Numbered from the stretch's first letter, positions 42,951 through 52,213 are shown. The stretch is DNA of 64,000 bases from JAIYDJ01 sp031400505 (GCA_031400505.1 JANNPZ010000078.1:75364-139363), one strand, 5' to 3'. The notes: generated by a model from the sequence alone, not told the origin. Numbers and translations: made by a program.

Positions 42951-44915
42951 GTGACTTCACCCAGCAAAGACGCCCCCTGGCTGTTTCGGACCTATGCCGG
43001 TCATTCGACGGCGTCTGCATCCAACGCCTTGTATCGTGGCAACCTGGCCAAAGGGCAAACCGGGTTGTCGGTCGCCTTCGATCTGCCGACGCAAACCGGA
43101 TACGACAGCGACCATATCCTGGCGCGCGGCGAAGTCGGCAAGGTTGGCGTGCCGGTGGCCCATCTGGGTGACATGCGGGCCCTGTTTGCCGACATCCCGC
43201 TGGATCAGATGAACACATCGATGACCATCAACGCAACGGCGCCATGGTTGCTGGCGCTGTATATCGCGGTCGCAGAAGAACAAGGCGCGGATATCGCCGC
43301 CCTGCAAGGCACGGTGCAAAACGACATCATCAAGGAATACCTCAGCCGGGGCACCTATATCTGTCCGCCAAAGCCCAGCCTGCGGATGATCACAGACATC
43401 GCCGCCTACACGCAAAAGCATCTGCCGAAATGGAACCCGATGAATGTGTGTTCCTATCACCTGCAAGAGGCCGGTGCGACACCAGAGCAGGAATTGGCCT
43501 TTGCGCTGGCAACCGCCTGCGCCGTGCTGGATGATCTGAAAGGGAAAGTCTCTGCAGAAGATTTTCCGTCGATGGTCGGCAGGATATCGTTTTTTGTAAA
43601 CGCCGGAATTCGCTTTGTGACAGAACTCTGCAAGATGCGGGCGTTTACGGAACTTTGGGACGAACTGTGCGAAACCCGATACGGCATCGCCGATACGCGC
43701 TTCCGTCGCTTCCGCTACGGGGTGCAGGTGAACAGCCTTGGCCTGACCGAACAGCAGCCCGAAAACAACGTCTACCGCATCCTGCTGGAAATGCTGGCCG
43801 TCACCCTGTCGAAAAACGCCCGCGCCCGCGCCGTGCAATTGCCTGCCTGGAACGAGGCTCTTGGCCTGCCCCGCCCCTGGGATCAGCAATGGTCGCTGCG
43901 CATGCAGCAAATCCTCGCCTATGAAACCGACCTTCTGGAATACGACGACCTGTTTGACGGCAACCCCGCCATCGACCGAAAGGTTGCTGCACTCAAAGAC
44001 GGCGCATGGCAGGAACTGGCGCAGATCGACGCGATGGGCGGGGCGGTCGCTGCGATTGCATACATGAAGGGGCGACTGGTCGAGTCGAACGCCGAACGGA
44101 TCGGGCGGATCGAAACGAAGCAAACGGTGGTGGTCGGCGTCAACCGCTGGGTCGAGACGACGCCAAGCCCGCTTACCGCAGGCGATGGATCGATCATGCA
44201 ATCCGACCCGGACGCAGAAGCGGACCAGTTGGCGCGTCTGGCTCTTTGGCGCAGCACCCGCGACCAGAATGCCGTGCAAACCGCCCTCGCCGCCTTGCGC
44301 CAGGCCGCAGCGACGGGCACCAACATCATGCCGCCCTCGATCGCCGCTGCCCGCGCAGGCGTCACCACCGGCGAATGGGGCAATGCGATCCGGGAAGCCT
44401 TCGGCGAATACCGTGCACCGACCGGCGTGTCACGACACCCATCCAACCGCACCGAAGGACTGGAGCCGATCCGCGAAGCCGTGGCAGTCGCCGCGGCCAA
44501 GCTTGGCCGCCCGCTAAAGCTGTTGATGGGCAAACCGGGGCTGGATGGCCATTCCAACGGGGCAGAACAGATCGCTGCCCGCGCCCGGGATTGCGGCATG
44601 GAAATCCACTATGAAGGCATCCGCCTCACCCCTGAACAGATTGTGGCCCAAGCGGTGGCCGAGCAGCCGCATGTCATCGGCCTTTCCATCCTGTCGGGTA
44701 GCCATATAGCACTGGTGGCCGATCTGCTTACCCGCCTGAACGCGGAACATCTGACGATCCCGGTGATCGTTGGAGGCATCATCCCCGAAGCGGACGCTAC
44801 AACTTTGCGCGGCATGGGCGTGGCGGCAGTCTATACCCCCAAGGATTTCGAGCTGAACCGCATCATGTTCGATATCGTCGCCTTGGTTGACCGCCCCGAG
44901 CTTGCGGCACAATAG
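42951..44915 (+). CDS. ecm: Ethylmalonyl-CoA mutase
   Basis: Adenosylcobalamin-dependent mutase of about 654 residues converting ethylmalonyl-CoA to methylsuccinyl-CoA. The substrate barrel opens with WLFRTYAGHST and AFDLPTQTGYDSDH. The C-terminal B12 domain has LDGHSNG (D532, H534) and IGLSILSGSH, VGGIIP. GTG 42951 with GAGG upstream is the best start; TTG 42933 and GTG 42942 are possible. The family has its own signature separate from methylmalonyl-CoA mutase, and the neighbour ccr supports this assignment. Confidence 0.95.
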   Translation: MTSPSKDAPWLFRTYAGHSTASASNALYRGNLAKGQTGLSVAFDLPTQTGYDSDHILARGEVGKVGVPVAHLGDMRALFADIPLDQMNTSMTINATAPWLLALYIAVAEEQGADIAALQGTVQNDIIKEYLSRGTYICPPKPSLRMITDIAAYTQKHLPKWNPMNVCSYHLQEAGATPEQELAFALATACAVLDDLKGKVSAEDFPSMVGRISFFVNAGIRFVTELCKMRAFTELWDELCETRYGIADTRFRRFRYGVQVNSLGLTEQQPENNVYRILLEMLAVTLSKNARARAVQLPAWNEALGLPRPWDQQWSLRMQQILAYETDLLEYDDLFDGNPAIDRKVAALKDGAWQELAQIDAMGGAVAAIAYMKGRLVESNAERIGRIETKQTVVVGVNRWVETTPSPLTAGDGSIMQSDPDAEADQLARLALWRSTRDQNAVQTALAALRQAAATGTNIMPPSIAAARAGVTTGEWGNAIREAFGEYRAPTGVSRHPSNRTEGLEPIREAVAVAAAKLGRPLKLLMGKPGLDGHSNGAEQIAARARDCGMEIHYEGIRLTPEQIVAQAVAEQPHVIGLSILSGSHIALVADLLTRLNAEHLTIPVIVGGIIPEADATTLRGMGVAAVYTPKDFELNRIMFDIVALVDRPELAAQ

Positions 44916-44987
44916 CATTTTGGGCTGGTCGAGCCGGCTCTTTCGCGGCTATCACAGGCTGGCCCCAGCAATTTGAAAGCCAACGCG

Positions 44988-45707
44988 ATGACCGTCCATA
45001 TCGGCGCAAAGACCGGCGACATCGCCGACACTGTCCTTCTGCCCGGCGACCCCTACCGCGCCAGGTGGGCTGCACAGACCTATCTGCAAGACGCCGTTCT
45101 GGTGAACGAGGTGCGCGGGATGTTGGGCTATACCGGCACCTGGCACGGGCACCGGGTGACGATCCACGGCAGCGGCATGGGTCAGCCGTCAATTGCGATC
45201 TATGCGCAGGAACTGATGGTGGATTTTGGTGCGACAACACTGATCCGCATTGGGTCTGCCGGCGCTTTGCAGCCTCACATCGCGGTGCGCGATCTGGTTT
45301 TGGCCCAGACCGCCAGCAGCTATGACATGCCGTCGGCCAAGCTGTTCCACGGTCTGAACTTTGCTCCGGCCGCTGATTTCGGGCTGTTGATGGCGGCATA
45401 TATGGCTGCCAAATCCCTGCAAACACCAACACATGTCGGCGGCATCTATACATCGGATGCCTTTTACGACGAACGCGCCGACCATTCTGCGCAGTTGCAG
45501 CGCCACAACTGCCTGTGCGTCGAGATGGAAACCGCCGAGCTTTACACCCTCGCCGCGCGCCACAAAGCACGCGCGCTGTCAATTCTGACCATGTCCGATC
45601 ACATCCTGACCGGAGAGGCGCTGCCCGCCGATCAGCGCGAACGCAGCTTTGGCACCATGGTGGAGCTGGCATTGACCGCCGCGTTTGCACCAAGGGAGGC
45701 GCCATGA
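44988..45707 (+). CDS. deoD: Purine nucleoside phosphorylase
   Basis: Hexameric DeoD-type phosphorylase of 239 residues cleaving purine (deoxy)nucleosides. Motifs: VLLPGDPYRA (phosphate site), GSGMGQPSIAIYAQEL, GSAGAL, and VEMETAELYTLA with the purine-site Glu; the catalytic Asp is in MSDHILTG. ATG 44988 chosen over TTG 44973. Its stop overlaps the start of an aldo/keto reductase (ATGA), so the two are coupled. Follows ecm by about 70 bp. Confidence 0.95.
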   Translation: MTVHIGAKTGDIADTVLLPGDPYRARWAAQTYLQDAVLVNEVRGMLGYTGTWHGHRVTIHGSGMGQPSIAIYAQELMVDFGATTLIRIGSAGALQPHIAVRDLVLAQTASSYDMPSAKLFHGLNFAPAADFGLLMAAYMAAKSLQTPTHVGGIYTSDAFYDERADHSAQLQRHNCLCVEMETAELYTLAARHKARALSILTMSDHILTGEALPADQRERSFGTMVELALTAAFAPREAP

Positions 45708-46687
45708 AAACCCGTCAGCTTGGGGTCGCCGGTCCGCGCGTTTCTGCAATTGGTCTGGGCTGCATGTCGTTCGGAGGCATCTTTGGCGCGACCACGACCG
45801 ATGAAAGCCTGCGATGCCTGGATGCTGCATGGGACGCCGGGATCGACTTTCTCGACACGGCCAACATCTATGGCATGGGCGTATCTGAAACCGTGATGGG
45901 GCAATGGCTTGCCACCCGCAAACGTGGTGTCCACATCGCCACCAAAGCGTCGATCGTCAGCGGGCAGAACCGGCGGTTCGATAACTCTGCAAGCCATCTG
46001 CGCAGCGAACTGGAAGGGTCGCTGAAGCGCATGGGCGTGGATCATGTAACGCTGTTCTACATTCACCGCCGAGAGCAGGAACGCCCCGTCGAAGAGGTGG
46101 TGCAGACCCTGCAGGCCCTGATTGCCGAAGGCAAGATCGGTGGCTATGGGCTGTCGGAAATATCCCCGGGGACGTTGCGACGCGCCCATGCGGTACATCC
46201 CTGCATGGCGGTGCAGAACGAATACTCTTTGTGGACACGCCAGCCGGAGCTTGGCCTTTTGCAGACCTGCGCGGAACTCGGCACCGCTTTCGTGCCGTTT
46301 TCGCCGCTGGCGCGTGGTGTGCTGGGGCGCGATCCACTGGATGTGTCCACTTTCGCGCCAGGCGATTTCCGCGCCGTCATCCCGCGGTTCCACGCCCCGG
46401 ACTGGGCGCTCAATCAGGCACGCCTGACCGCGTTTCGGGCCTATGCCGCCGAGCGGGGCGTGGCCGTTCCAGCGCTGGCCATGGCATGGATCCTTGATCA
46501 AGGACCGCATCTGATCCCGATCCCGGGGACCCGGACGGCGGATCACCTGATGGATTGGGCCGGCGCGTCGGAGTTGACCTTGACTGCCGAAGACCGCAGC
46601 GCGATTGCCCGCCTGCTGCCCGTGGGCTGGGCGCATGGCGACCGCTATGGAACCGAAACTGCAATGAGCGTCGAGCGTTACAGTTGA
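45704..46687 (+). CDS. Aldo/keto reductase
   Basis: NADPH-dependent oxidoreductase of 327 residues. The AKR tetrad is visible: Asp and Tyr in FLDTANIYGMG, Lys in IATKAS, His in LFYIHRREQ. The cofactor end IPGTRTADHLMDW fits the AKR family close to YajO/AKR11-13. ATG overlaps the deoD stop. The substrate is not predictable; pairing with a nucleoside phosphorylase suggests a sugar-aldehyde, which is a guess. Converges on a BLUF gene with a 6-bp gap. Confidence 0.93.
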   Translation: MKTRQLGVAGPRVSAIGLGCMSFGGIFGATTTDESLRCLDAAWDAGIDFLDTANIYGMGVSETVMGQWLATRKRGVHIATKASIVSGQNRRFDNSASHLRSELEGSLKRMGVDHVTLFYIHRREQERPVEEVVQTLQALIAEGKIGGYGLSEISPGTLRRAHAVHPCMAVQNEYSLWTRQPELGLLQTCAELGTAFVPFSPLARGVLGRDPLDVSTFAPGDFRAVIPRFHAPDWALNQARLTAFRAYAAERGVAVPALAMAWILDQGPHLIPIPGTRTADHLMDWAGASELTLTAEDRSAIARLLPVGWAHGDRYGTETAMSVERYS

Positions 46688-46693
46688 CACCGA

Positions 46694-47092
46694 TCACGCA
46701 TCGCCAGCGGCCAGGCGTTGAAAGATGGACAAAACCTCGGCCTCGGAGGCCCGTTCTGCGACGCCATTATGGACCGCTTCACGTGACCAGACCCAAGACT
46801 GAGCCGGGTCGTCGCGCATCGCCCAGGTCCCGAAAAGCCGATCCATGGCGGTGGTTCGGGTGAGGGGCCGCACCTCGATGTGCCGGTCGTCTCGGCGGAT
46901 CCGGGCATAGGCCGCATCCACCGCGTCCGGCGGCCCCTCGAGCAGTTGAAGATAGAGATCGTCCCGACAGATCAGCGCGCCTGTGACGTGATCGCGCGCA
47001 TTGCACCGCCGCGCGTCAAGCAGTATCCCCGCCAGGTTGCCGGCATCAAACCCGAATGGGCGCGAAGCATAGGTCAGTTGCACAAGCGACAT
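46694..47092 (-). CDS. Single-domain BLUF blue-light sensor
   Basis: FAD-binding photoreceptor of 132 residues from ATG 47092. All residues of the BLUF light switch are present when aligned by eye with AppA: Y8 (LTYAS, AppA Y21), N31 (CNARDHVTGAL, AppA N45), Q49 (YLQLLEG, AppA Q63), W90 and M92 (FGTWAM, AppA W104/M106). There is no output domain, so it must act by protein contact like PixD/SlrB. No photosynthesis genes are in the window, so its partner is unknown. Confidence 0.92.
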   Translation of the reverse strand: MSLVQLTYASRPFGFDAGNLAGILLDARRCNARDHVTGALICRDDLYLQLLEGPPDAVDAAYARIRRDDRHIEVRPLTRTTAMDRLFGTWAMRDDPAQSWVWSREAVHNGVAERASEAEVLSIFQRLAAGDA

Positions 47093-47190
47093 CGTTTTGA
47101 ACCTTTCAGAACCAGGGTGCGGGGTCCCTCTGTCCGCCTCTGCCACCCTTGCGCAATCTTGGGCCTGCGCAACCGGGGGCCGGCCCCCGG

Positions 47191-47218
47191 GCCCCCCGGG
47201 ATATCTATGAACAGATGA
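47191..47218 (-). repeat. Second dispersed repeat variant, copy 2 (inverted)
   Basis: On the minus strand it reads TCATCTGTTCATAGATATCC then CGGGGGGC. It starts 9 bp past the sdhB stop, mirroring the copy past pyrD. Confidence 0.6.
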
Positions 47219-47227
47219 TGATAGAAA

Positions 47228-48004
47228 TCACACCACCCGGTCAACCATCATATGTTTGATCTGCGCGATAGCCTTGGCGGGGTTCAGACCCTTGGGGCAG
47301 GTTTTCGTGCAGTTCATGATCGTGTGGCAGCGGTAAAGCTTGAACGGGTCTTCCAAGGCGTCGAGCCGGTCTCCGGTTGCCTCGTCACGGCTGTCGATGA
47401 TCCAGCGGTAGGCATGCAGCAAGGCTGCGGGGCCGAGGTAGCGATCCGAGTTCCACCAGTAGCTGGGGCAGGAGGTGGAACAGCAGGCGCACATCACGCA
47501 TTCATAAAGGCCGTCGAGTTTCTCGCGATCTTCGATCGACTGGCGCCATTCCTTGGCGGGTCGGTTGGTCTTGGTTTCCAGCCAAGGCATGATGCTGGCG
47601 TGCTGGGCGTAGAAATGGGTGAGGTCGGGGACCAAATCCTTGATCACCGGCATGTGCGGCAACGGGTAAATCTTGATGTCGCCCTTCACCTCGTCGAGAC
47701 CATAAAGGCAGGCGAGCGTGTTGATGCCGTCGATGTTCATCGCGCAGGACCCGCAGATCCCTTCACGGCAAGACCGGCGGAAGGTCAAGGTGGGGTCGAT
47801 CTCGGTCTTGATCTTGATCAACGCGTCCAGAACCATCGGCCCGCAGGTGGCAAGATCGACGAAATAGGTATCCAGACGCGGGTTTTCGCCGTCATCCGGG
47901 GTCCAGCGATAGACCTGCACCTTGCGGACCTGATCACCGGCGGGCTTTGGCCAGGTTTTGCCGGTCCGGATTTTCGAATTCTTGGGCAGGGTGAACTGAA
48001 CCAT
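47228..48004 (-). CDS. sdhB: Succinate dehydrogenase iron-sulfur subunit
   Basis: SdhB, 258 residues, carries three clusters from flavin to quinone. 2Fe-2S cysteines: CREGICGSCAMNIDG. Ferredoxin part: CVMCACCSTSCPSYWW and CHTIMNCTKTCPKGLNP, which hold the 4Fe-4S and 3Fe-4S clusters. ATG 48004. Last gene of sdhC-sdhD-sdhA-(lipoprotein)-(GT61)-sdhB on this strand. Confidence 0.98.
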   Translation of the reverse strand: MVQFTLPKNSKIRTGKTWPKPAGDQVRKVQVYRWTPDDGENPRLDTYFVDLATCGPMVLDALIKIKTEIDPTLTFRRSCREGICGSCAMNIDGINTLACLYGLDEVKGDIKIYPLPHMPVIKDLVPDLTHFYAQHASIMPWLETKTNRPAKEWRQSIEDREKLDGLYECVMCACCSTSCPSYWWNSDRYLGPAALLHAYRWIIDSRDEATGDRLDALEDPFKLYRCHTIMNCTKTCPKGLNPAKAIAQIKHMMVDRVV

Positions 48005-48015
48005 GGTCTGTCCTT

Positions 48016-49167
48016 TCAGTGCAGCATTTGGGCGTTGGGAGAAGGCGGCAGGCTGGTCGGGTCGATGGGCAAGCCCGCTGCCGCCAGAAGGGCGAGGTTG
48101 GTCTGGCGCTGTTCGGCGTCGGTCTGGCAGGCCACAAGCCAGCCGCGAAGGTCGGCCTGCACGGCGGCGCGGTAAGCGGCATCATCCCAATCGCGGCGCA
48201 GATCGTGGCCGAGCGATGCAAAGAGGTCGAACACCACATCAAGGTCGTAAAGCGCCGCCGTCAGGTCTTGGCGGGTGGTGCCCCCCGGCATCCGCGCCCC
48301 GAGGCGGCGGCCCACCGTGGCGTGATAGCGCAGATCGTCACAGCGCGGGGCCAATTGTTCGGCGGCAAGATCGCGGTTCGGGCGGCGGCGCAGCACGTGA
48401 ATGGTCTGCTGCAGTCGCCCCAGCAGCAGCCGGCCATGCTGGGCAGAGCCTTCGGAGAACACCAAGACCTGCGCCCCGGCGTAAATCGCCAGTTGGCGGT
48501 CAACTGGCAGGCTTGCCGGATCGATCACCCGCACCCCGGCGCGGGTCAATTCCTGCACAAGATAGGCCTCGCCGGCGTGTCCACCCTGGCCTTGCGCCAC
48601 CATTCCGGCGCGCGTGACAAAGACCACACCGGACGGCTGGCCCTGCGGCAGGCGCGGCACCGTCGTCTGATCCAGCAGGTCAAGATAGGCTTCGTCCGTA
48701 GCGTTCGTGCCCATCATCTCGCCTTGTGCGGCCACGCGAAGGTTTCGCACGTCGAGGGCCCGGTCAACCAGTCGCAAGCGGTCGCGGGCAACCCCGTGCC
48801 AGTCGAGCACCTGCCAAATCCAGATGGGCACCGACGCTTCTGTCATGCCCGGTGGCGGGGTGAACAGCACCAGATCGCCAGGACGCTCGTGCAGGGACTG
48901 CGGCAGGCGGGTGGCCTGTTCGACGATCAGGTGGCCGAATTGCGGGTCCAGAAAGCCGCCCCAGATCGCCGGTTCGCGCAAACGTTTGGTCCGCGTCGGG
49001 GCTGCGGGGCAGCGGTCCACCGGCAGGCGGTCGCGGCAATGGCGGGGCGTCGTCTGCTGCTCGAACCCGGGCCAGATCGGGCCGCCGCGCGCCACATGGC
49101 TCGCCACAGACCGCACCGGCACCACCGGCACATCCCGAAACTCCAGCATCGGGGCAAGTCTGGTCAT
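48016..49167 (-). CDS. Glycosyltransferase family 61-like protein inside the sdh operon
   Basis: Protein of 383 residues from ATG 49167. The segment FLDPQFGHLIVEQATRLPQSL is the opening of the DUF563/GT61 fold, and the block VLVFSEGSAQHGRLLLGRL resembles its nucleotide-sugar end. No membrane segment is evident. It sits 4 bp after the lipoprotein gene and 11 bp before sdhB, so it is transcribed with succinate dehydrogenase. The substrate is unknown; the family makes envelope polysaccharides. The reason for its place in the sdh operon is not obvious. Confidence 0.8.
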   Translation of the reverse strand: MTRLAPMLEFRDVPVVPVRSVASHVARGGPIWPGFEQQTTPRHCRDRLPVDRCPAAPTRTKRLREPAIWGGFLDPQFGHLIVEQATRLPQSLHERPGDLVLFTPPPGMTEASVPIWIWQVLDWHGVARDRLRLVDRALDVRNLRVAAQGEMMGTNATDEAYLDLLDQTTVPRLPQGQPSGVVFVTRAGMVAQGQGGHAGEAYLVQELTRAGVRVIDPASLPVDRQLAIYAGAQVLVFSEGSAQHGRLLLGRLQQTIHVLRRRPNRDLAAEQLAPRCDDLRYHATVGRRLGARMPGGTTRQDLTAALYDLDVVFDLFASLGHDLRRDWDDAAYRAAVQADLRGWLVACQTDAEQRQTNLALLAAAGLPIDPTSLPPSPNAQMLH

Positions 49168-49171
49168 GGCT

Positions 49172-49483
49172 TCATATCCTGATCGGGCCAAGGCCCGCTG
49201 CGGCCAGACAGGCCGTGACGGCCGGGCGTGCAGCAATCGTGCGAATGGTCTGTTCGGTCAGCGTTCCGGCCTCTACCCCCAGATCGCGGGCCAGCGCCTG
49301 CTGTTCGGCGGGGCTGGCGGCGTCCAGCACGCAAGCCGTTGCCGATTGCGCCGGACCTGCCGCCAGATCACGGCTGACCACCGGCAGAACCACAGTTTCC
49401 GCCGCGCGTCGGACTGCCTTGTCTGCAAGCTCTGCCGGATCGCAGGCCGCCAGAAACAGCAAGGCAAGCACGGCTGCACGCAT
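49172..49483 (-). CDS. Small lipoprotein inside the sdh operon
   Basis: Protein of 103 residues from ATG 49483 with a lipoprotein signal (ALLFLAAC, lipidated Cys at about 14). After cleavage it is a mostly helical Ala-rich chain with two further cysteines (ATACVLD and VTACLAA) that may form a disulfide. ATG overlaps the sdhA stop (TGATG). No named family is recognised; similar genes are found next to sdhA in related genomes. Confidence 0.8.
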   Translation of the reverse strand: MRAAVLALLFLAACDPAELADKAVRRAAETVVLPVVSRDLAAGPAQSATACVLDAASPAEQQALARDLGVEAGTLTEQTIRTIAARPAVTACLAAAGLGPIRI

Positions 49484-51285
49484 CAATACACGCGGGCTTT
49501 CGGTGCGATCCGCTTCAACTCGATCCCGCCATCTTCGGGCTTGGTCAGCGGGTCAAGATGCACGGGCCGGGTGGCCAGCCGCACCGATGTGCCTTCCACA
49601 TAGGCCAGCGAGTGGACACGCCAGTTCGCATCGTCGCGGTTCGGATAGTCTTCCTGCGCATGCGCCCCGCGCGATTCCTTGCGCGCTTCGGCGGCGACAA
49701 TTGTGGTCAGCGCGTTCGGCATCAGGTTCTGCAACTCCAGCGTTTCCATCAGGTCGCTGTTCCAGATCAGGCTACGGTCGGTGACGTGGATGTCGTCCAT
49801 CCGCGTGGCAATTGCCTGCATCTTGACCACGCCTTCGGCCAGCGTCTTGTCGGTGCGAAACACCGCCGCATCGGCCTGCATGGTTTTCTGCATGTCGAGC
49901 CGCAGCGTCGCGGTCGGCACGGCACCGGCCGCATGACGCGTTGCGTCGAACCGGGCCAAAGCCTTGTCCACCTCGGCTTTGTTGACCGGGTCGATGGGCG
50001 CCTTCGGATCGACCACCTGCCCCGCCTTGATCGCCGCCGCCCGTCCGAACACCACCAGATCGATCAGGCTGTTCGAGCCGAGCCGGTTCGCGCCATGCAC
50101 CGATGCACAGCCCGCCTCGCCCACCGCCATCAGACCGGGGAAGATCGTGTCGGGCGCACCCGGTTGGGGGTTAAGCACCTCGCCCCAATAGTTGGTCGGA
50201 ATACCGCCCATGTTGTAATGCACGGTCGGGATCACCGGGATCGGTTCCTTCAGCAGGTCCACACCTGCAAAAATCCGGGCAGATTCCGTGATGCCGGGCA
50301 GACGCAGTTCCAGCGTTTCCTTGGGCAGGTGGTTCAGGTTCAGATGGATATGGTCCTTGTTCGGCCCCACGCCGCGGCCTTCGCGGATCTCGATCGTCAT
50401 GCAGCGCGAAACCACATCACGCGACGCCAGATCCTTGTAGGTCGGCGCATAGCGCTCCATGAACCGCTCGCCTTCGGAGTTGGTCAGATACCCGCCCTCG
50501 CCCCGCGCGCCTTCGGTGATCAGGCAACCCGAGCCATAGATGCCGGTCGGGTGGAACTGCACGAACTCCATATCCTGCAGCGGCAATCCCGCGCGCGCCA
50601 CCATGCCTCCGCCATCGCCGGTGCAGGTATGGGCGCTCGTAGCGCTGAAATACGCCCGGCCATAGCCGCCCGTGGCCAGCACTACCATCTTGGCGTTGAA
50701 GACATGGATCGTGCCGTCGTCCAGCTTCCACGCGACAACACCGGTGCAGGCCCCATCGGTCATGATCAGATCAAGCGCGAAGTATTCGATGTAAAACTCG
50801 GCATTGTTCTTCAGGCTTTGTCCGTAAAGCGTGTGCAGGATCGCGTGCCCCGTGCGGTCGGCGGCGGCACAGGTCCGCTGCACCGGGGGGCCTTCGCCGA
50901 ACTCGGTCGTGTGCCCGCCAAAGGGGCGCTGATAGATCTTGCCCTCTTCGGTGCGCGAAAACGGCACACCGTAATGTTCAAGCTCATAGACCGCTTTCGG
51001 GGCCTCGCGCGCAAGATACTCCATCGCGTCGCTGTCGCCCAGCCAGTCCGACCCCTTGACGGTGTCGTACATGTGCCACTGCCAGCTATCCGGCCCCATG
51101 TTGCCAAGCGACGCCGCAATCCCGCCCTGTGCTGCCACCGTGTGGCTGCGCGTCGGAAACACCTTGGTCACGCAAGCCGTGCGCAAGCCCTGCTCTGCCA
51201 TGCCCAGCGTCGCGCGCAGACCCGCGCCCCCGGCCCCCACGACCACCACGTCATAGTCGTGCACTTCATACGGATAAGCAGTCAT
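49483..51285 (-). CDS. sdhA: Succinate dehydrogenase flavoprotein subunit
   Basis: SdhA, 600 residues, oxidises succinate to fumarate in the TCA cycle. FAD motif VVVGAGGAGLRA and the covalent flavin His H48 in RSHTVAAQGG. Substrate residues include the HPTG and RGEGG regions (FVQFHPTGIYGSG, TEGARGEGGYL) and SLIDLVVFGRAAA near the end. ATG 51285. Stop overlaps the small lipoprotein start. Confidence 0.98.
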   Translation of the reverse strand: MTAYPYEVHDYDVVVVGAGGAGLRATLGMAEQGLRTACVTKVFPTRSHTVAAQGGIAASLGNMGPDSWQWHMYDTVKGSDWLGDSDAMEYLAREAPKAVYELEHYGVPFSRTEEGKIYQRPFGGHTTEFGEGPPVQRTCAAADRTGHAILHTLYGQSLKNNAEFYIEYFALDLIMTDGACTGVVAWKLDDGTIHVFNAKMVVLATGGYGRAYFSATSAHTCTGDGGGMVARAGLPLQDMEFVQFHPTGIYGSGCLITEGARGEGGYLTNSEGERFMERYAPTYKDLASRDVVSRCMTIEIREGRGVGPNKDHIHLNLNHLPKETLELRLPGITESARIFAGVDLLKEPIPVIPTVHYNMGGIPTNYWGEVLNPQPGAPDTIFPGLMAVGEAGCASVHGANRLGSNSLIDLVVFGRAAAIKAGQVVDPKAPIDPVNKAEVDKALARFDATRHAAGAVPTATLRLDMQKTMQADAAVFRTDKTLAEGVVKMQAIATRMDDIHVTDRSLIWNSDLMETLELQNLMPNALTTIVAAEARKESRGAHAQEDYPNRDDANWRVHSLAYVEGTSVRLATRPVHLDPLTKPEDGGIELKRIAPKARVY

Positions 51286-51294
51286 GTCAGCCCC

Positions 51295-51666
51295 TTAAAG
51301 CGCGATGCGGACCAAGGCGAACAGCCCGGTCGCCGTAACCACGGTCGATAGTGAAATCGCGAAGATCACCAGCATCTTGCGCCTGGTCCCTTGGGTATAA
51401 TCCTCGATCATCACCGTGGCCCCCATCGCAAAATGCCGCATGCCGACGATCAGGATCATCGCCGTCAGAATCGCAGGCAGCGGGCGCGCAAAGATCGCAA
51501 CCACGGCCGCGTGATCCTGCCCGAGCGCGCTACCAAACACATAGACCCAGACCGGCACAAGGAAAGCGAGGCCGACCGAGGAGACCGTCATCGACCAGTG
51601 ATGCGCCGTCCCGGTGTGCGAGGCGCCGCGCCCCATCGCCCGCTTGCGCGCTGTCAGATACCGCAT
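51295..51666 (-). CDS. sdhD: Succinate dehydrogenase membrane anchor subunit
   Basis: Hydrophobic anchor of 123 residues with three membrane helices (about residues 28-48, 56-77 and 98-118). The second ends in VGMRHFAMG with the haem-side His, followed by IEDYTQG, the quinone-site Asp-Tyr of SdhD. It binds haem b and ubiquinone with SdhC. Gaps of 10 bp to sdhC and 9 bp to sdhA. Confidence 0.95.
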   Translation of the reverse strand: MRYLTARKRAMGRGASHTGTAHHWSMTVSSVGLAFLVPVWVYVFGSALGQDHAAVVAIFARPLPAILTAMILIVGMRHFAMGATVMIEDYTQGTRRKMLVIFAISLSTVVTATGLFALVRIAL

Positions 51667-51676
51667 GTCCGCCCCC

Positions 51677-52060
51677 TCAGATGATCAGAATGGTCAGGAT
51701 GGTCAACACAACCGACCCGCCGATGCAGCCCCAGCCCAGCTTTTCCGCCGTGGCAATGTCCAGCCCGTGGCCCGCATCGAAGTAAAGGTGCCGCAGACCG
51801 GCAAGGTAGTGATACCAAACCGCCCAGAGCGAGCCGGTGAACACAAGGTCGCCAAACCAACTGGTCGCAACAGCATTGGCCACGACGAAATACTCGGCAC
51901 TGGTCGCTGCTGCCAACAGCCACCACACCGCCAGCACGATCCCCACGATTAGCGCATTGCCGGTGATCCGCGTCAGGATCGAAGTGATCGCTGTCAGTTG
52001 CGGGCGATAGATTTGCAAATGCGGTGACAACGGCCGCGCCGCCCGCTTTACATCTGCCAT
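51677..52060 (-). CDS. sdhC: Succinate dehydrogenase cytochrome b556 subunit
   Basis: Membrane anchor of 127 residues with three helices. Signature SPHLQIYRPQLTAITSILTRITG at the N-terminus, and HYLAGLRHLYFDAGH with the haem-ligand His. First gene of the sdh operon. The 211-bp upstream gap carries a double TGTGATCACA element (52214-52244), also found before sucC. Confidence 0.97.
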   Translation of the reverse strand: MADVKRAARPLSPHLQIYRPQLTAITSILTRITGNALIVGIVLAVWWLLAAATSAEYFVVANAVATSWFGDLVFTGSLWAVWYHYLAGLRHLYFDAGHGLDIATAEKLGWGCIGGSVVLTILTILII

Positions 52061-52213
52061 GTCGCGTTCCTTCTTGCTGCTCGCGCGGGCAAAAACACTT
52101 TGGCCGCGCGCACCGATCTCTCGGACCCAAGCATAGCGCGCAAATTGTGCGTGTCACGGGTTCAATCGCTGCATCGCGGCACCGGAAAGATCAAACGCGA
52201 TGATTTTTCGATT

